Positions 18,940 to 26,008 of a stretch of 64,000 bases of DNA are shown here, in pieces. The stretch lies in assembly GCF_034262375.1 (NCBI RefSeq), contig NZ_CP139558.1:124001-188000 (forward strand). The letters are read 5' to 3'. The stretch's first letter is position 1. Every line of letters begins with the position of its first letter. Source of the stretch: Mucilaginibacter sabulilitoris (GTDB taxonomy: Bacteria; Bacteroidota; Bacteroidia; Sphingobacteriales; Sphingobacteriaceae). Both the position numbers and the translations under genes were made by a program. Under the pieces are notes generated by a model. The model was not told the origin of the DNA, did not search any database, and worked only from the letters and a program-made list of their open reading frames with translations.

Positions 18940-19942
18940 GGAGTGACATAGTTACAGTTTACAGAATAGCATATATATATATATATATATCAATACCTGC
19001 ATACAGTATGTACGGATACTATTCTTTAATAACTGAAGGTTGTTGATTGAGTCTTTGTGAGACTTAGCGAAGTATATTTTTTATTGCGACAGGTTAATCA
19101 TATTAAGTGATTTAGGTACAGCAAATATATATAATTATCATTTGAAACAAATAACTTGTAATAATATTCTTGTTATTGATAAATAATAACATTTGTTGAC
19201 ATCCTTCTGCGAGCCGCCTGCGAACAGAGCAAACCGTCTGTGAAAAGAAAGCACAATGTGCGATTTCACAGCATGCTTCACAAAGTTTTGGCGTCGCATT
19301 TGACCTTATAAGGCAAGTGTTGAAAAGGCAATTATCAAATGCTGTGACAAGACTGAAGCGGGTTTGCGAGACGCAGGTGAGCTAAAATAATGGAATGCGT
19401 CTGATTTAGCAATGAATGAGCATAGCGAATAATTGATAAGACCAGAGACAGCTTACATAGAGCAATGACTTTGCTTAAGTCAAATTGGATGACAGATCGC
19501 AATGTGGGTTTATCTGCACATTTTATTAGTGGGTGGTATATGTTATAGGGATTGAAATAAAAAAGTGCAGGTATCGTGTGTTAGCCTTGCGGTGGAGTTT
19601 AATGTGTCGCAGACTTATTAAACGTACGAAATCTGGCGACTGATTTGAAAAACTTAAGAATTGCGTAATACCGATCTTCCTGGTGTGTGAATGGCCTCTG
19701 CGCCCAGCCATAAGCATAACTTGCCTTTCCTGTTGTAAGCAACCAAAATGGGAGAGGCAAGTGCTGACTTATGCAGTTGAATTATTTTACTGAATCAACA
19801 AAACTTCGATTCACGAAGAGCCAATACAAAACCACACATTACGCACAGACGTTTCTCAAAATAGTATACGAATGCGGAAGAGATGCTCCATTCTTGTTTT
19901 CGGACAGCTAAATTTAATTACCAATCAATCAAAACCTCCTTT
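18940..19942. other. About 1 kb intergenic region between divergent units
   Basis: This region must hold the promoters of the leftward RHS operon and the rightward NHL lipoprotein gene. Apart from the AT tract at 18970-18989 I see no gene. The middle (19200-19420) has a scatter of short inverted repeats such as GCACAATGTGC, and no protein-coding frame with a recognisable product. It may contain decayed coding sequence, but none could be named. Confidence 0.4.
18970..18989. repeat. (AT)10 dinucleotide microsatellite upstream of the RHS operon
   Basis: Ten uninterrupted AT units lie 31-50 bases before the start codon of the first operon gene. Tracts of this kind change length by slippage and, when placed between promoter boxes or in a leader, can switch expression. 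No promoter boxes could be placed with confidence around it, so a phase-variation role is a hypothesis. Confidence 0.8.
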
Positions 19943-21043
19943 ATGAAAACAAAACCTACCTACATCACTTGTCTGGTTATTTTTTTCATTTTCTTGGTTT
20001 CCTGTCAGCGTAAAGATTCTATACTGCCTTTGAGTCAAAAAAATAATGGGCAGGGACTATCTTCGGGCGAAAACCAGGTAAACCTGCAAATTCAACCTTA
20101 CACTGTTTTTAACGTTGCCGGCGCCGTAGATCCGGGCAATGCAGATGGAACTGGCACAACGGCAAGTTTCAGGAGCCCCGAGGGCTTGCAATTAAAGCCA
20201 AACGGTATTTTATATGTTGCAGATTTTGGCAATAATGCTATCAGAAAGGTGGTGATTACGCGCTTGAACGGTAACGTTAACCAATATACTGGCACTGTAA
20301 CTACCCTGAACACACCCGCCGGTCCAAATGCATTGCAGCTTACCCATCCAGTTCGCGTGGGGGTTGGCGATGATGGCTCAATAAACACTGTATTCTTGCC
20401 GGATACCCGTTTTTCATCCGGAATAAGCCTTGGCAGAATCTATAAACCATCAGGCGAAATATATACTACTCAAATTGATGAAACTAGCACAATTCCGGGA
20501 TTGACCAAAGACCCAACCGGCGATTTTTTCTGGTTTCTGGGCAATGGATCCTTAGGCAAATTCTGGTCGGGTCATATCCAATTACCTAATCTTACGCTTC
20601 CCCGGGATTCGTTCTTAGTTCGTTACACCGACCATCCTGATTACATATATTCGAGGGCATTACCGAACGTGATTTATGCATGCCCCAACGGCGTAAAATA
20701 TTTAGCCACACCAAACCAGTTTTATAAAATATCAGCAAATGGAACAGTTTCCAAAATAAAACCGATAGTTACATATCCCGACCTGCCTTTCGAGAGCGTG
20801 AATGACCTTGTCACATCCGATGACGGTAATACCATTTATTTTACTTCAAAAGGATCTATATATAAGCTGAACAATGGCGTCATAACCACATTAGTTGAAG
20901 TTCAGCAACCAACGGGTGAAGAATCGATGCCTGGCGATGTATATGCCTGGGGGCTGGCAATTGATGACAAGCAGCACATTTTATACTTTACTGATGTAAA
21001 GAGCATAAAAATACTCACACTACCAGGCTACGTTGCCCACTAA
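19943..21043 (+). CDS. NHL-repeat beta-propeller lipoprotein (1)
   Basis: The ATG at 19943 is preferred over an upstream in-frame start because it directly opens a lipoprotein signal (MKTKPTYITCLVIFFIFLVSC). The mature 366-residue product includes TASFRSPEGLQLKPNG then LYVADFGNNAIRKVVI, a clear NHL-repeat blade, and later blades ending IYFTSKGSIYKLNNG and LYFTDVKSIKILTLPG. NHL propellers bind proteins or ligands; the specific partner is unknown. It is followed 36 bases later by a paralogous gene, so the two are probably co-transcribed. Both lie inside the tRNA-Val island. Confidence 0.75.
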   Translation: MKTKPTYITCLVIFFIFLVSCQRKDSILPLSQKNNGQGLSSGENQVNLQIQPYTVFNVAGAVDPGNADGTGTTASFRSPEGLQLKPNGILYVADFGNNAIRKVVITRLNGNVNQYTGTVTTLNTPAGPNALQLTHPVRVGVGDDGSINTVFLPDTRFSSGISLGRIYKPSGEIYTTQIDETSTIPGLTKDPTGDFFWFLGNGSLGKFWSGHIQLPNLTLPRDSFLVRYTDHPDYIYSRALPNVIYACPNGVKYLATPNQFYKISANGTVSKIKPIVTYPDLPFESVNDLVTSDDGNTIYFTSKGSIYKLNNGVITTLVEVQQPTGEESMPGDVYAWGLAIDDKQHILYFTDVKSIKILTLPGYVAH

Positions 21044-21079
21044 CTTGACCTTTTCTCATAACAACAGATTTTGAACAAT

Positions 21080-22096
21080 ATGAAAAATATTATAGCATTT
21101 GTAACAGGCATTTTATTCGTGCTGTTATTTACCACCTGTACCAAAGAGAGATTGAATGATCTGAGCGTCGCGTCCGGAAAAAAAGCAGCAGCCGGTAGTA
21201 CTCAGTATACAGTCACAACACTCGCGGGCGCTTTTGTGCCATCAGAAGATGAACATGACGGCGTAGGCCGCGGTGCATCTTTTTTTGAACCAAATGGCAT
21301 AGCTGTTGCGCAAAATGGTGACTTGTATGTCGCCGATATCAATGGCAACAGCATCAGGAGAATTGTAAAAGACAGTGTTGTTTCAACCGTGCAATTTCCG
21401 ACGAGCGGCGTCGGAAACCAGGTTCCATTTGCGCCTTTTGAAATCGCGGTATCAACAGATGGCTACATCACCTTTACTCAAAACGGCGATTTCAGATCGG
21501 CGCCATCAGTAATAAGCTATAAACCCAATACGGATATTTATAAAGAACGCTCTTCACCAGATGGTTCCGCATTCTCGAGTGTCAGTCTTGATCCCCATTT
21601 TAACCTGGTCTGGGTTTGCAGTTCGCAGGTTTTTACAAATAGTTATCAGATATATAAAGTCGATCCACCAAAACAACAGCTATACCCTAAGTTGGTTGCT
21701 ATTGATAATGTCGGCCAGGATGTAAGCTTTGTCGCCATTTCAGCATGTTTGAACAACATTAAATACCTCGCAACAAGCAAAAACACTTTATATAAGTTTA
21801 CTTCCGACCAGCAACTGGTACTTATACCAAACATCCATTTCGATTCAATAATGGGCATGGCAGCTACAAAAGACGCAAGTACAATATATGTAGCTGATGA
21901 CGGTTATATTAAAAGGATTGACGTGGCAACGGGAACAATGACCACCATTGCCGGACCGGATGGGTCGAATACCCAAAAAGATGGAGTGGGTATGGCTGCC
22001 GATGTAAGCGCCATAAGGGTTGCCCTATCGAACGATGAGAAAACATTATATTTTACCAATTACGGCTTCATTATTCGAAAAATAACTTTGATGTAA
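21080..22096 (+). CDS. NHL-repeat beta-propeller lipoprotein (2)
   Basis: The start at 21080 (MKNIIAFVTGILFVLLFTTC) gives a good lipobox at Cys20; an in-frame TTG nine bases earlier is less likely. Blades include GRGASFFEPNGIAVAQNGDL then YVADINGNSIRRIVKD, and later IYVADDGYIKRIDVATG, TIAGPDGSN and a closing LYFTNYGFIIRKI. The product is a paralogue of the preceding lipoprotein and similar in length (338 residues). Function unknown beyond a predicted surface or periplasmic propeller. Confidence 0.75.
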   Translation: MKNIIAFVTGILFVLLFTTCTKERLNDLSVASGKKAAAGSTQYTVTTLAGAFVPSEDEHDGVGRGASFFEPNGIAVAQNGDLYVADINGNSIRRIVKDSVVSTVQFPTSGVGNQVPFAPFEIAVSTDGYITFTQNGDFRSAPSVISYKPNTDIYKERSSPDGSAFSSVSLDPHFNLVWVCSSQVFTNSYQIYKVDPPKQQLYPKLVAIDNVGQDVSFVAISACLNNIKYLATSKNTLYKFTSDQQLVLIPNIHFDSIMGMAATKDASTIYVADDGYIKRIDVATGTMTTIAGPDGSNTQKDGVGMAADVSAIRVALSNDEKTLYFTNYGFIIRKITLM

Positions 22097-22147
22097 TTCA
22101 TCGGCGATTACTTATGTGATATGCTTTTTGACAAAAGCAAACAAAAA

Positions 22148-22171
22148 GAGCCTACCCGAAAGTAAGCTCTT
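22148..22171 (+). terminator. Weak hairpin after the NHL gene pair
   Basis: AGAGCCTAC and GTAAGCTCT form a stem with one mismatch and a short loop, about 50 bases after the second NHL gene. The downstream T-run is short and broken, so termination strength is uncertain. Confidence 0.35.
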
Positions 22172-22203
22172 CTATCATTTTGATTTCCTTTTAAGAGGTC
22201 AGC

Positions 22204-22496
22204 TTAGTTGTCCTTTACAAATCTTAAAGAACCTCTTTCATTAGTTGCGCCAATGATATCTGTAACGATAGCATCCGTTTCTCCATCCTGCTGATAGATA
22301 TTAAAGCATCAGGAACATTGTAATCAGGTAATATGGATGTCGTAAGAAATACCGCATCTGTACCTTTGCCATCGTAAACGCCATTTGAAAAGAACCCTAC
22401 AGCCAAAGCATTAAAGTTTGATGCATTGGTACCTGTGTTGCTTTCCCATCCGGTTTTAGCCATAAGTTTGTTTGGATCGGAACTTTGTGAAGCCAA
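22204..22496 (-). pseudogene. Frameshifted FISUMP-domain fragment
   Basis: The minus strand encodes LMAKTGWESNTGTNASNFNA and VGFFSNGVYDGKGTDAVFLT, the typical FISUMP (Fibrobacter major paralogous) domain. The first frame ends out of register (DALISISRMEKR). A one-base shift restores FNIYQQDGETDAIVTDIIGA and the family's conserved ending RGSLRFVKDN before a stop at 22204-22206. The N-terminal part is missing, because the fragment runs into the altered integrase gene, so this is a 5'-deleted and frameshifted copy. Confidence 0.7.
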
Positions 22497-23412
22497 TAGT
22501 TTCTTTCTGTTGTTCTTTAATGGTTACTTTTGACTGTCTATAAATTCTATCCTTATCGCCTATTGCATAGTCTTCTATGCTATATGTCGGGGTGAATTGC
22601 TTATCTTGTTCTTTATAAGCCTCTTGTAACAGATCGAAGCTTTTGTAATAGCCTTTAACTCTGTCCTCATGTATGTAATTATCTACTTTGAACTCATTGA
22701 CTCTCATCTTCGAGGTGTAGAACGTACTAATGAACGATTTGTCAAGAAAATTCTGTAACATATCTTTACTTCCTTGATTTTTTTCCTTGACAGCCAGCTC
22801 TCGGATAAGTTCGTAAGTATCAAAACAACCTTTAAGATAAGCTAGTGACTCTTCTTTCGTTTTGGCTTCAATGTCAGAATTGCTTATTGAATTGACCTTA
22901 ACCCCGTCCTTTATAAGCTGACGTTTAAAACCTTCAAGAAAGGTATATGTTATATCAGTAAACTTAAGTTTAGGATTACCTGCATAACCCATTAGTCTAT
23001 TAGTAGCCGTTTGATAGACAATCGAGTTCCCTGCTTTATTGATAGCAAGCATATCACTTATGAGTTGGTCAGCATACTCCTTAAACTGTTGAACGCGATT
23101 AATCTTCGGAGCAACAACGTTTGTGCTTAATCGGCCTTTCAGTTCTCCAAAGCTGAAACTATTTTCACTTTCAAGTTCTATAACCGCCTTTTGTACCTTG
23201 AGATAAAACTCTGTTATCTTCCGATTTAAAAGGGGAGCATTGGGGTGGGTATTGAATACTTTGCTTTGGGCTTCATCCCAAAATTCTTTCTTCACAAATA
23301 CGCCAGTGTTGGCCGTGCTACTTATTCGATTGGCTGTGATTCTGATTTGAACAGAATAGGTTCCATCTGACTTTGCTCGTCTTGTATCTAACAAAACTTT
23401 ATACGTAACCAT
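22456..23412 (-). pseudogene. Tyrosine integrase N-terminus joined to unrelated sequence (catalytic domain lost)
   Basis: Residues 1 to about 178 are a standard Bacteroidota tyrosine recombinase: the arm-binding start MVTYKVLLDTRRAKSDGTYS, the FWDE turn near 44, and the SAM-like domain with LKFTDITYTFLEGFKRQLIK and VNSISN. After NSISN (about position 22878) the expected continuation with the catalytic R-H-R-Y residues is replaced by 141 residues of no recognised family (SDIEAKTKEESLAYLKGCFD onward). The gene then overlaps the FISUMP fragment in another frame. It starts at the edge of an insertion sequence. It cannot encode an active integrase. Confidence 0.75.
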
Positions 23413-23415
23413 AAG
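23408..23415. repeat. 8-bp target duplication, left copy
   Basis: ACCATAAG here is repeated exactly at 24849-24856 on the far side of the insertion sequence. Read on the minus strand it is CTTATGGT and contains the integrase ATG, which fixes the insertion point at that start codon. Confidence 0.9.
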
Positions 23416-23447
23416 GGATCAGTCCGAAAGGTTGGGGGAATAAAAAA

Positions 23448-24431
23448 TCAGGCATAGATATTTTGGAGTCTGAATAAGAAGAAAGCGGTATCTCTTACGC
23501 CTCTTGAAGTAGCTCTGAAAGCTTTGATCTTGGCGTTGAATGATTCGGCAGAAGCATTGGTGGCCCGGTTATCGAAGAAGTTCAGGATTGATTCATAGTG
23601 GGTTTTGACTGACCTTGCCACCGTACTGAACGCATCTATACCGGCAGTTTCCACGTCATTATACCAGATAGCCAGCCCTTTAAAAGCTTGTTGTTTGTTC
23701 TTACAGTTGGTAAAGATGCTGCCCAGCCGAATCGATAGCTGATAGGCCTTTTGTAATAGCGGATATTTATGGAATAATAGATCTGCCCTTTGCTTTTGTG
23801 ACAGGTTCCATTTCGTATGATGTTTGAAAAGCAGGTAACGGCTCCGGGCTAACAGTTGCTTGAGCGTGTCGCCATTGCTGAACACTTCGGGTTGATAGCT
23901 TTGTTTATTCTTTTTAGCGTTATCATATGCAAGATTCTCGGCATCCAACGCTTCCCAGCGATATTTAATCCGCGCCTCCTGTACAGCATCATAAGCCAGC
24001 TTTTGCACATGGAATCGGTCGATCACCCGGCTGGCATTAGCAAAGCACCGGCGGATGGATTTGATCATGTTTGCCGCCATATCCATCGTTACTTCGCTGA
24101 CCTTGTTCCGCTTACGTAATGGAATACGTTCCAACACGGCCATGATCTGCTCGGCCTGTGTGCCTTTTAGCATCGCTACAATCGCTTTCTTGCCGCCTTT
24201 GGCTGCTTTGTTGGTAATAATGGTGTAGAGCTCGCCATTGCTTAGGGCTGTTTCATCGATGCTTAATGACGGTCCGATATTATCCGGAAACAGCAGCCAT
24301 TCTTCTGCATGCTCTTTTTGTGGCCAGGTATGAAAATCGCTTAGGTGATCTTTATACTGCTGTTGTAGCTGTTTTCCGTCGACGCTGTAAAGCCTGCCCA
24401 GCAAGTGGCAGCTGATCGGGTTATTATCCAA
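23448..24431 (-). CDS. ISL3/ISAon1-type transposase, catalytic part
   Basis: The 327-residue product has the DDE triad in recognisable surroundings: Asp in SIDETALSNGELYTI, Asp in VIDRFHVQKLAYDAVQEAR, and Glu in ASAESFNAKIKAFRATSRG, with the family's RGVRDTAFFLFRLQN ending. The start is a TTG that overlaps the end of the upstream frame by 8 bases, so translation depends on coupling or on a frameshift near the preceding CCTTTTTTTAAAAGG run. Shifting one base forward meets a stop in that run, so the exact mechanism cannot be read. Confidence 0.87.
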   Translation of the reverse strand: MDNNPISCHLLGRLYSVDGKQLQQQYKDHLSDFHTWPQKEHAEEWLLFPDNIGPSLSIDETALSNGELYTIITNKAAKGGKKAIVAMLKGTQAEQIMAVLERIPLRKRNKVSEVTMDMAANMIKSIRRCFANASRVIDRFHVQKLAYDAVQEARIKYRWEALDAENLAYDNAKKNKQSYQPEVFSNGDTLKQLLARSRYLLFKHHTKWNLSQKQRADLLFHKYPLLQKAYQLSIRLGSIFTNCKNKQQAFKGLAIWYNDVETAGIDAFSTVARSVKTHYESILNFFDNRATNASAESFNAKIKAFRATSRGVRDTAFFLFRLQNIYA

Positions 24432-24804
24432 ATATACCTTTTAAAAAAAGGCCGAATTCCGTTGTCATTCGTGCCCCTTTTCGTACTAAATCCCAGTCCC
24501 TGGTGATGACCTCACCGCTGGATTTTACTTCCCATCTGCGCCGTTTAATACAGAGTGCTACCTTATGACCACGGATCGGAAAGTCCTGGATAGCTGTTTC
24601 AGGCAGAAAGCCTTTTGACTCTATTTGTGCCTTTTCATAACCGGCAGGAGGCAGGTTCTTTTCTTCCAGGTAAATATTCAGCTGACCACTTTCTGACGGT
24701 TTAACGTCAGTCAGTTCAAAATAATCTAACAAGCCTTCAGGAAGTATAAGGCGGACCAGGGTTTCGTATGCGTTGGACAAGAGATCGTGTTTCGTTAAAT
24801 ACAA
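24424..24804 (-). CDS. ISL3/ISAon1-type transposase, N-terminal part
   Basis: The 126-residue frame carries the N-terminal region usual for ISAon1-like transposases, with LPEGLLDYFELTDVKPSESG and a basic block GHKVALCIKRRRWEVK that probably forms a DNA-binding zinc-less helix region. It ends at TAA overlapping the catalytic frame. Both parts together give a protein of normal transposase length. Confidence 0.82.
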   Translation of the reverse strand: MYLTKHDLLSNAYETLVRLILPEGLLDYFELTDVKPSESGQLNIYLEEKNLPPAGYEKAQIESKGFLPETAIQDFPIRGHKVALCIKRRRWEVKSSGEVITRDWDLVRKGARMTTEFGLFLKGIFG

Positions 24805-24848
24805 AACAAATACTTTTTATCTTATCCCACAACTTTTCTGCTTGACCC

Positions 24849-24856
24849 ACCATAAG
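24849..24856. repeat. 8-bp target duplication, right copy
   Basis: ACCATAAG matches 23408-23415. The bases to its right (24857 onward) are the original upstream region of the integrase gene, now cut off from its coding sequence by 1433 bp. Confidence 0.9.
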
Positions 24857-24879
24857 ATTGTGATTATGGCCACTCTGTT

Positions 24880-24899
24880 TGTGCAAACAGTGTGCAAAC
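24880..24899 (+). promoter_or_regulatory. Candidate integrase arm-binding repeat (right end)
   Basis: TGTGCAAAC occurs twice with a two-base spacer (CAAACAGTGTGCAAAC), mirroring the pair at 7251-7270. It lies between the displaced integrase upstream region and the tRNA 3' end. Arm-site function is inferred from position at both ends. Confidence 0.45.
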
Positions 24900-24945
24900 A
24901 AACTATAGACGAATAGGACTAGCAGGAATTCTCAATCCAACAAAA

Positions 24946-24973
24946 AACCCCTCAGAAGTTAATCTGAAGGGTT
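24946..24973 (-). terminator. Rho-independent terminator of tRNA-Val (element-derived)
   Basis: On the minus strand AACCCTTCAG and CTGAGGGGTT form a stem (one G-U pair) with a 7-base loop, followed by TTTTTTG. It lies 9 bases beyond the tRNA 3' end on the island side. The sequence differs from the hairpin at 7114-7140, so the island seems to have brought its own terminator for the split tRNA gene. Confidence 0.75.
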
Positions 24974-24980
24974 TAAAAGT

Positions 24981-25023
24981 GTGGGAGTTACTGGGTTCGA
25001 ACCAGTGACCCTCTGCTTGTAAG
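24981..25023 (-). repeat. Proximal attachment repeat within tRNA-Val
   Basis: These 43 bases equal 7147-7189. They span the 3' half of the tRNA from the anticodon loop to just past the discriminator base, so integration leaves a working gene. Confidence 0.88.
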
Positions 25024-25056
25024 GCAGATGCTCTGAACCAGCTGAGCTAAACTCCC
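24982..25056 (-). tRNA. tRNA-Val (UAC anticodon)
   Basis: On the minus strand a 75-base cloverleaf folds fully: acceptor GGGAGTT with AACTCCC, D arm GCTC/GAGC, anticodon arm TCTGC-CTTACAA-GCAGA giving anticodon TAC, T arm ACTGG/CCAGT with loop TTCGAAC, and discriminator A. CCA is not encoded. It is the target site of the island to its left. Confidence 0.97.
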
Positions 25057-25175
25057 TTGCTTTTGGGTCTGCAAATATAGAAGTTCTGATCTATTCTTCA
25101 AAAAAATATTTTCAATTTATATTAAAGCGCTGATTGTTAGTCTATTTTTTTTTGAAATTCGTGACTAAATTACCT

Positions 25176-25496
25176 TTATTGACCATACATGGCTACATTT
25201 TGGCCCGGGCGGGGGTCTTCGGGTAGTATCTCCATCTGGGGCTTATCAATGTAACTGGCATACCACTTAATGGCGTCAAGTAGGTCAATTGCGTCTTCGG
25301 GTATAATATCAATAGTTTCAAATGCCAGTAGTTTATCATCGGCATAACCGTACAACTGCAATTCATTATCATCCGGACTAAACCGCTCTTCATTGAGGCA
25401 AAAAACCCTAACCTTCAAACGGGTATCCCTCGAATGGATAACATCCCTGCAAGGGTTTTTAGGGTCAGTAGCCAGCAAATAAATGTTATGGTCCAT
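25176..25496 (-). CDS. Hypothetical protein, about 106 aa
   Basis: I do not recognise a family. The ATG at 25496 (MDHNIYLLATDPKNP) is a better start than an upstream in-frame TTG. The product is acidic with no signal peptide and no membrane segment; it includes LLDAIKWYASYIDKPQMEIL and is probably cytoplasmic. It stands alone upstream of the tRNA on the same strand. Confidence 0.55.
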   Translation of the reverse strand: MDHNIYLLATDPKNPCRDVIHSRDTRLKVRVFCLNEERFSPDDNELQLYGYADDKLLAFETIDIIPEDAIDLLDAIKWYASYIDKPQMEILPEDPRPGQNVAMYGQ

Positions 25497-25634
25497 AATG
25501 ATAGTTAACAATGTTATTAGTGTATGGTTTCCGGAGTCATCATTTATATATTAACACCTGGCAATCAGACAGTTCTAAAAATACAAATCCGGGCAAATAG
25601 TCCCCATATATTGGGAAGTATTTTCCACAACACA

Positions 25635-25664
25635 TTGAGCATTAGATATAAAAATACACTTTTG
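25635..25664 (+). promoter_or_regulatory. Candidate promoter of a small RNA
   Basis: TTG at 25635-25637 and CACTTTTG at 25657-25664 (one base off TAnnTTTG) are 19 bases apart, the spacing of the Bacteroidota primary promoter. No open reading frame follows before the terminator at 25757-25792. Confidence 0.35.
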
Positions 25665-25669
25665 GCACA

Positions 25670-25792
25670 CAATTGCACACATTTTGATTACTGGCACTGC
25701 ATTTGACTTAATCTTATTACCCTTCTCAAAGGGTTGTTTTTCATAGGTAGATGTAGGGCCGAAACACTGCGAGAGTTTTTCGGCCTTTTTTT
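25670..25792 (+). ncRNA. Candidate small RNA, about 120 nt
   Basis: A strong terminator at 25757-25792 stands on the plus strand although the neighbouring genes to the left read leftward and no protein frame precedes it. A promoter-like pair 19 bases apart lies just upstream. A second small hairpin (CCCTT...AAGGG) sits near 25717-25731. I cannot assign it to a known RNA family. The 5' end is estimated from the promoter. Confidence 0.35.
25757..25792 (+). terminator. Rho-independent terminator with no gene upstream
   Basis: GGCCGAAA (25757-25764) pairs exactly with TTTCGGCC (25778-25785) and is followed by seven Ts. The minus strand has no T-run, so it acts on the plus strand. It ends the candidate small RNA. 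Confidence 0.75.
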
Positions 25793-26008
25793 GTTTAAAC
25801 TTTTTTGCCTCAAGTCATTTATTAGCGCAAGACCTCCGCTTCTCTGTCGATCTCAAATAAGCACTTATTTTTCTTCAATATTTAACCTTTAAGAAAACCA
25901 CTCTTATTAAGAGTAAGTTATTTACCAAAATCAACAATCCGCGCTGTTCAATTAGGCGTATGTCCTTTTACAAAGCAAACTAATTGAAACAATTTTAAAA
26001 CTTAACTT

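Larger units (their letters stand above)
23416..24848 (-). mobile_element. ISL3-type (ISAon1-like) insertion sequence, 1433 bp
   Basis: Terminal inverted repeats of 24 bp match at 18 of 24 positions without gaps (23416-23439, starting GGATCAGTCC, against the complement of 24825-24848, starting GGGTCAAGCA). An exact 8-bp direct repeat flanks the element, the length known for ISL3 elements. Two overlapping minus-strand reading frames fill it. The good ends and intact frames suggest a recent insertion. Confidence 0.9.
7147..25023. mobile_element. tRNA-Val-integrated genomic island, about 17.9 kb
   Basis: Bounded by the 43-bp direct repeat at 7147-7189 and 24981-25023. Inside are typical accessory genes: a RadC-like gene next to one end, an integrase N-terminus next to the tRNA end, an RHS operon, an insertion sequence and several broken genes. 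The pair TGTGCAAAC-NN-TGTGCAAAC occurs 61 bases inside the left end and about 80 bases inside the right end. No conjugation (tra/mob) genes are visible, so it is a degraded integrative element or a passive island rather than a complete conjugative one. Confidence 0.8.

Noticed and set aside
24424..24431. Clear programmed frameshift joining the two transposase frames
   Set aside because: The T7-A4 run looks slippery, but the second frame has a stop inside the run, so coupling at the overlap is as likely; the mechanism was left open.
25669..25685. Third TGTGC-type pair (GTGTGCAATTGTGTGCC on the minus strand) as an integrase arm site
   Set aside because: It lies about 610 bases outside the tRNA end of the island and only part of the motif matches; chance is likely.
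25524..25706. 60-codon plus-strand frame upstream of the ferritin-like pair
   Set aside because: It overlaps the promoter-like pair of the candidate small RNA and has no supported product.
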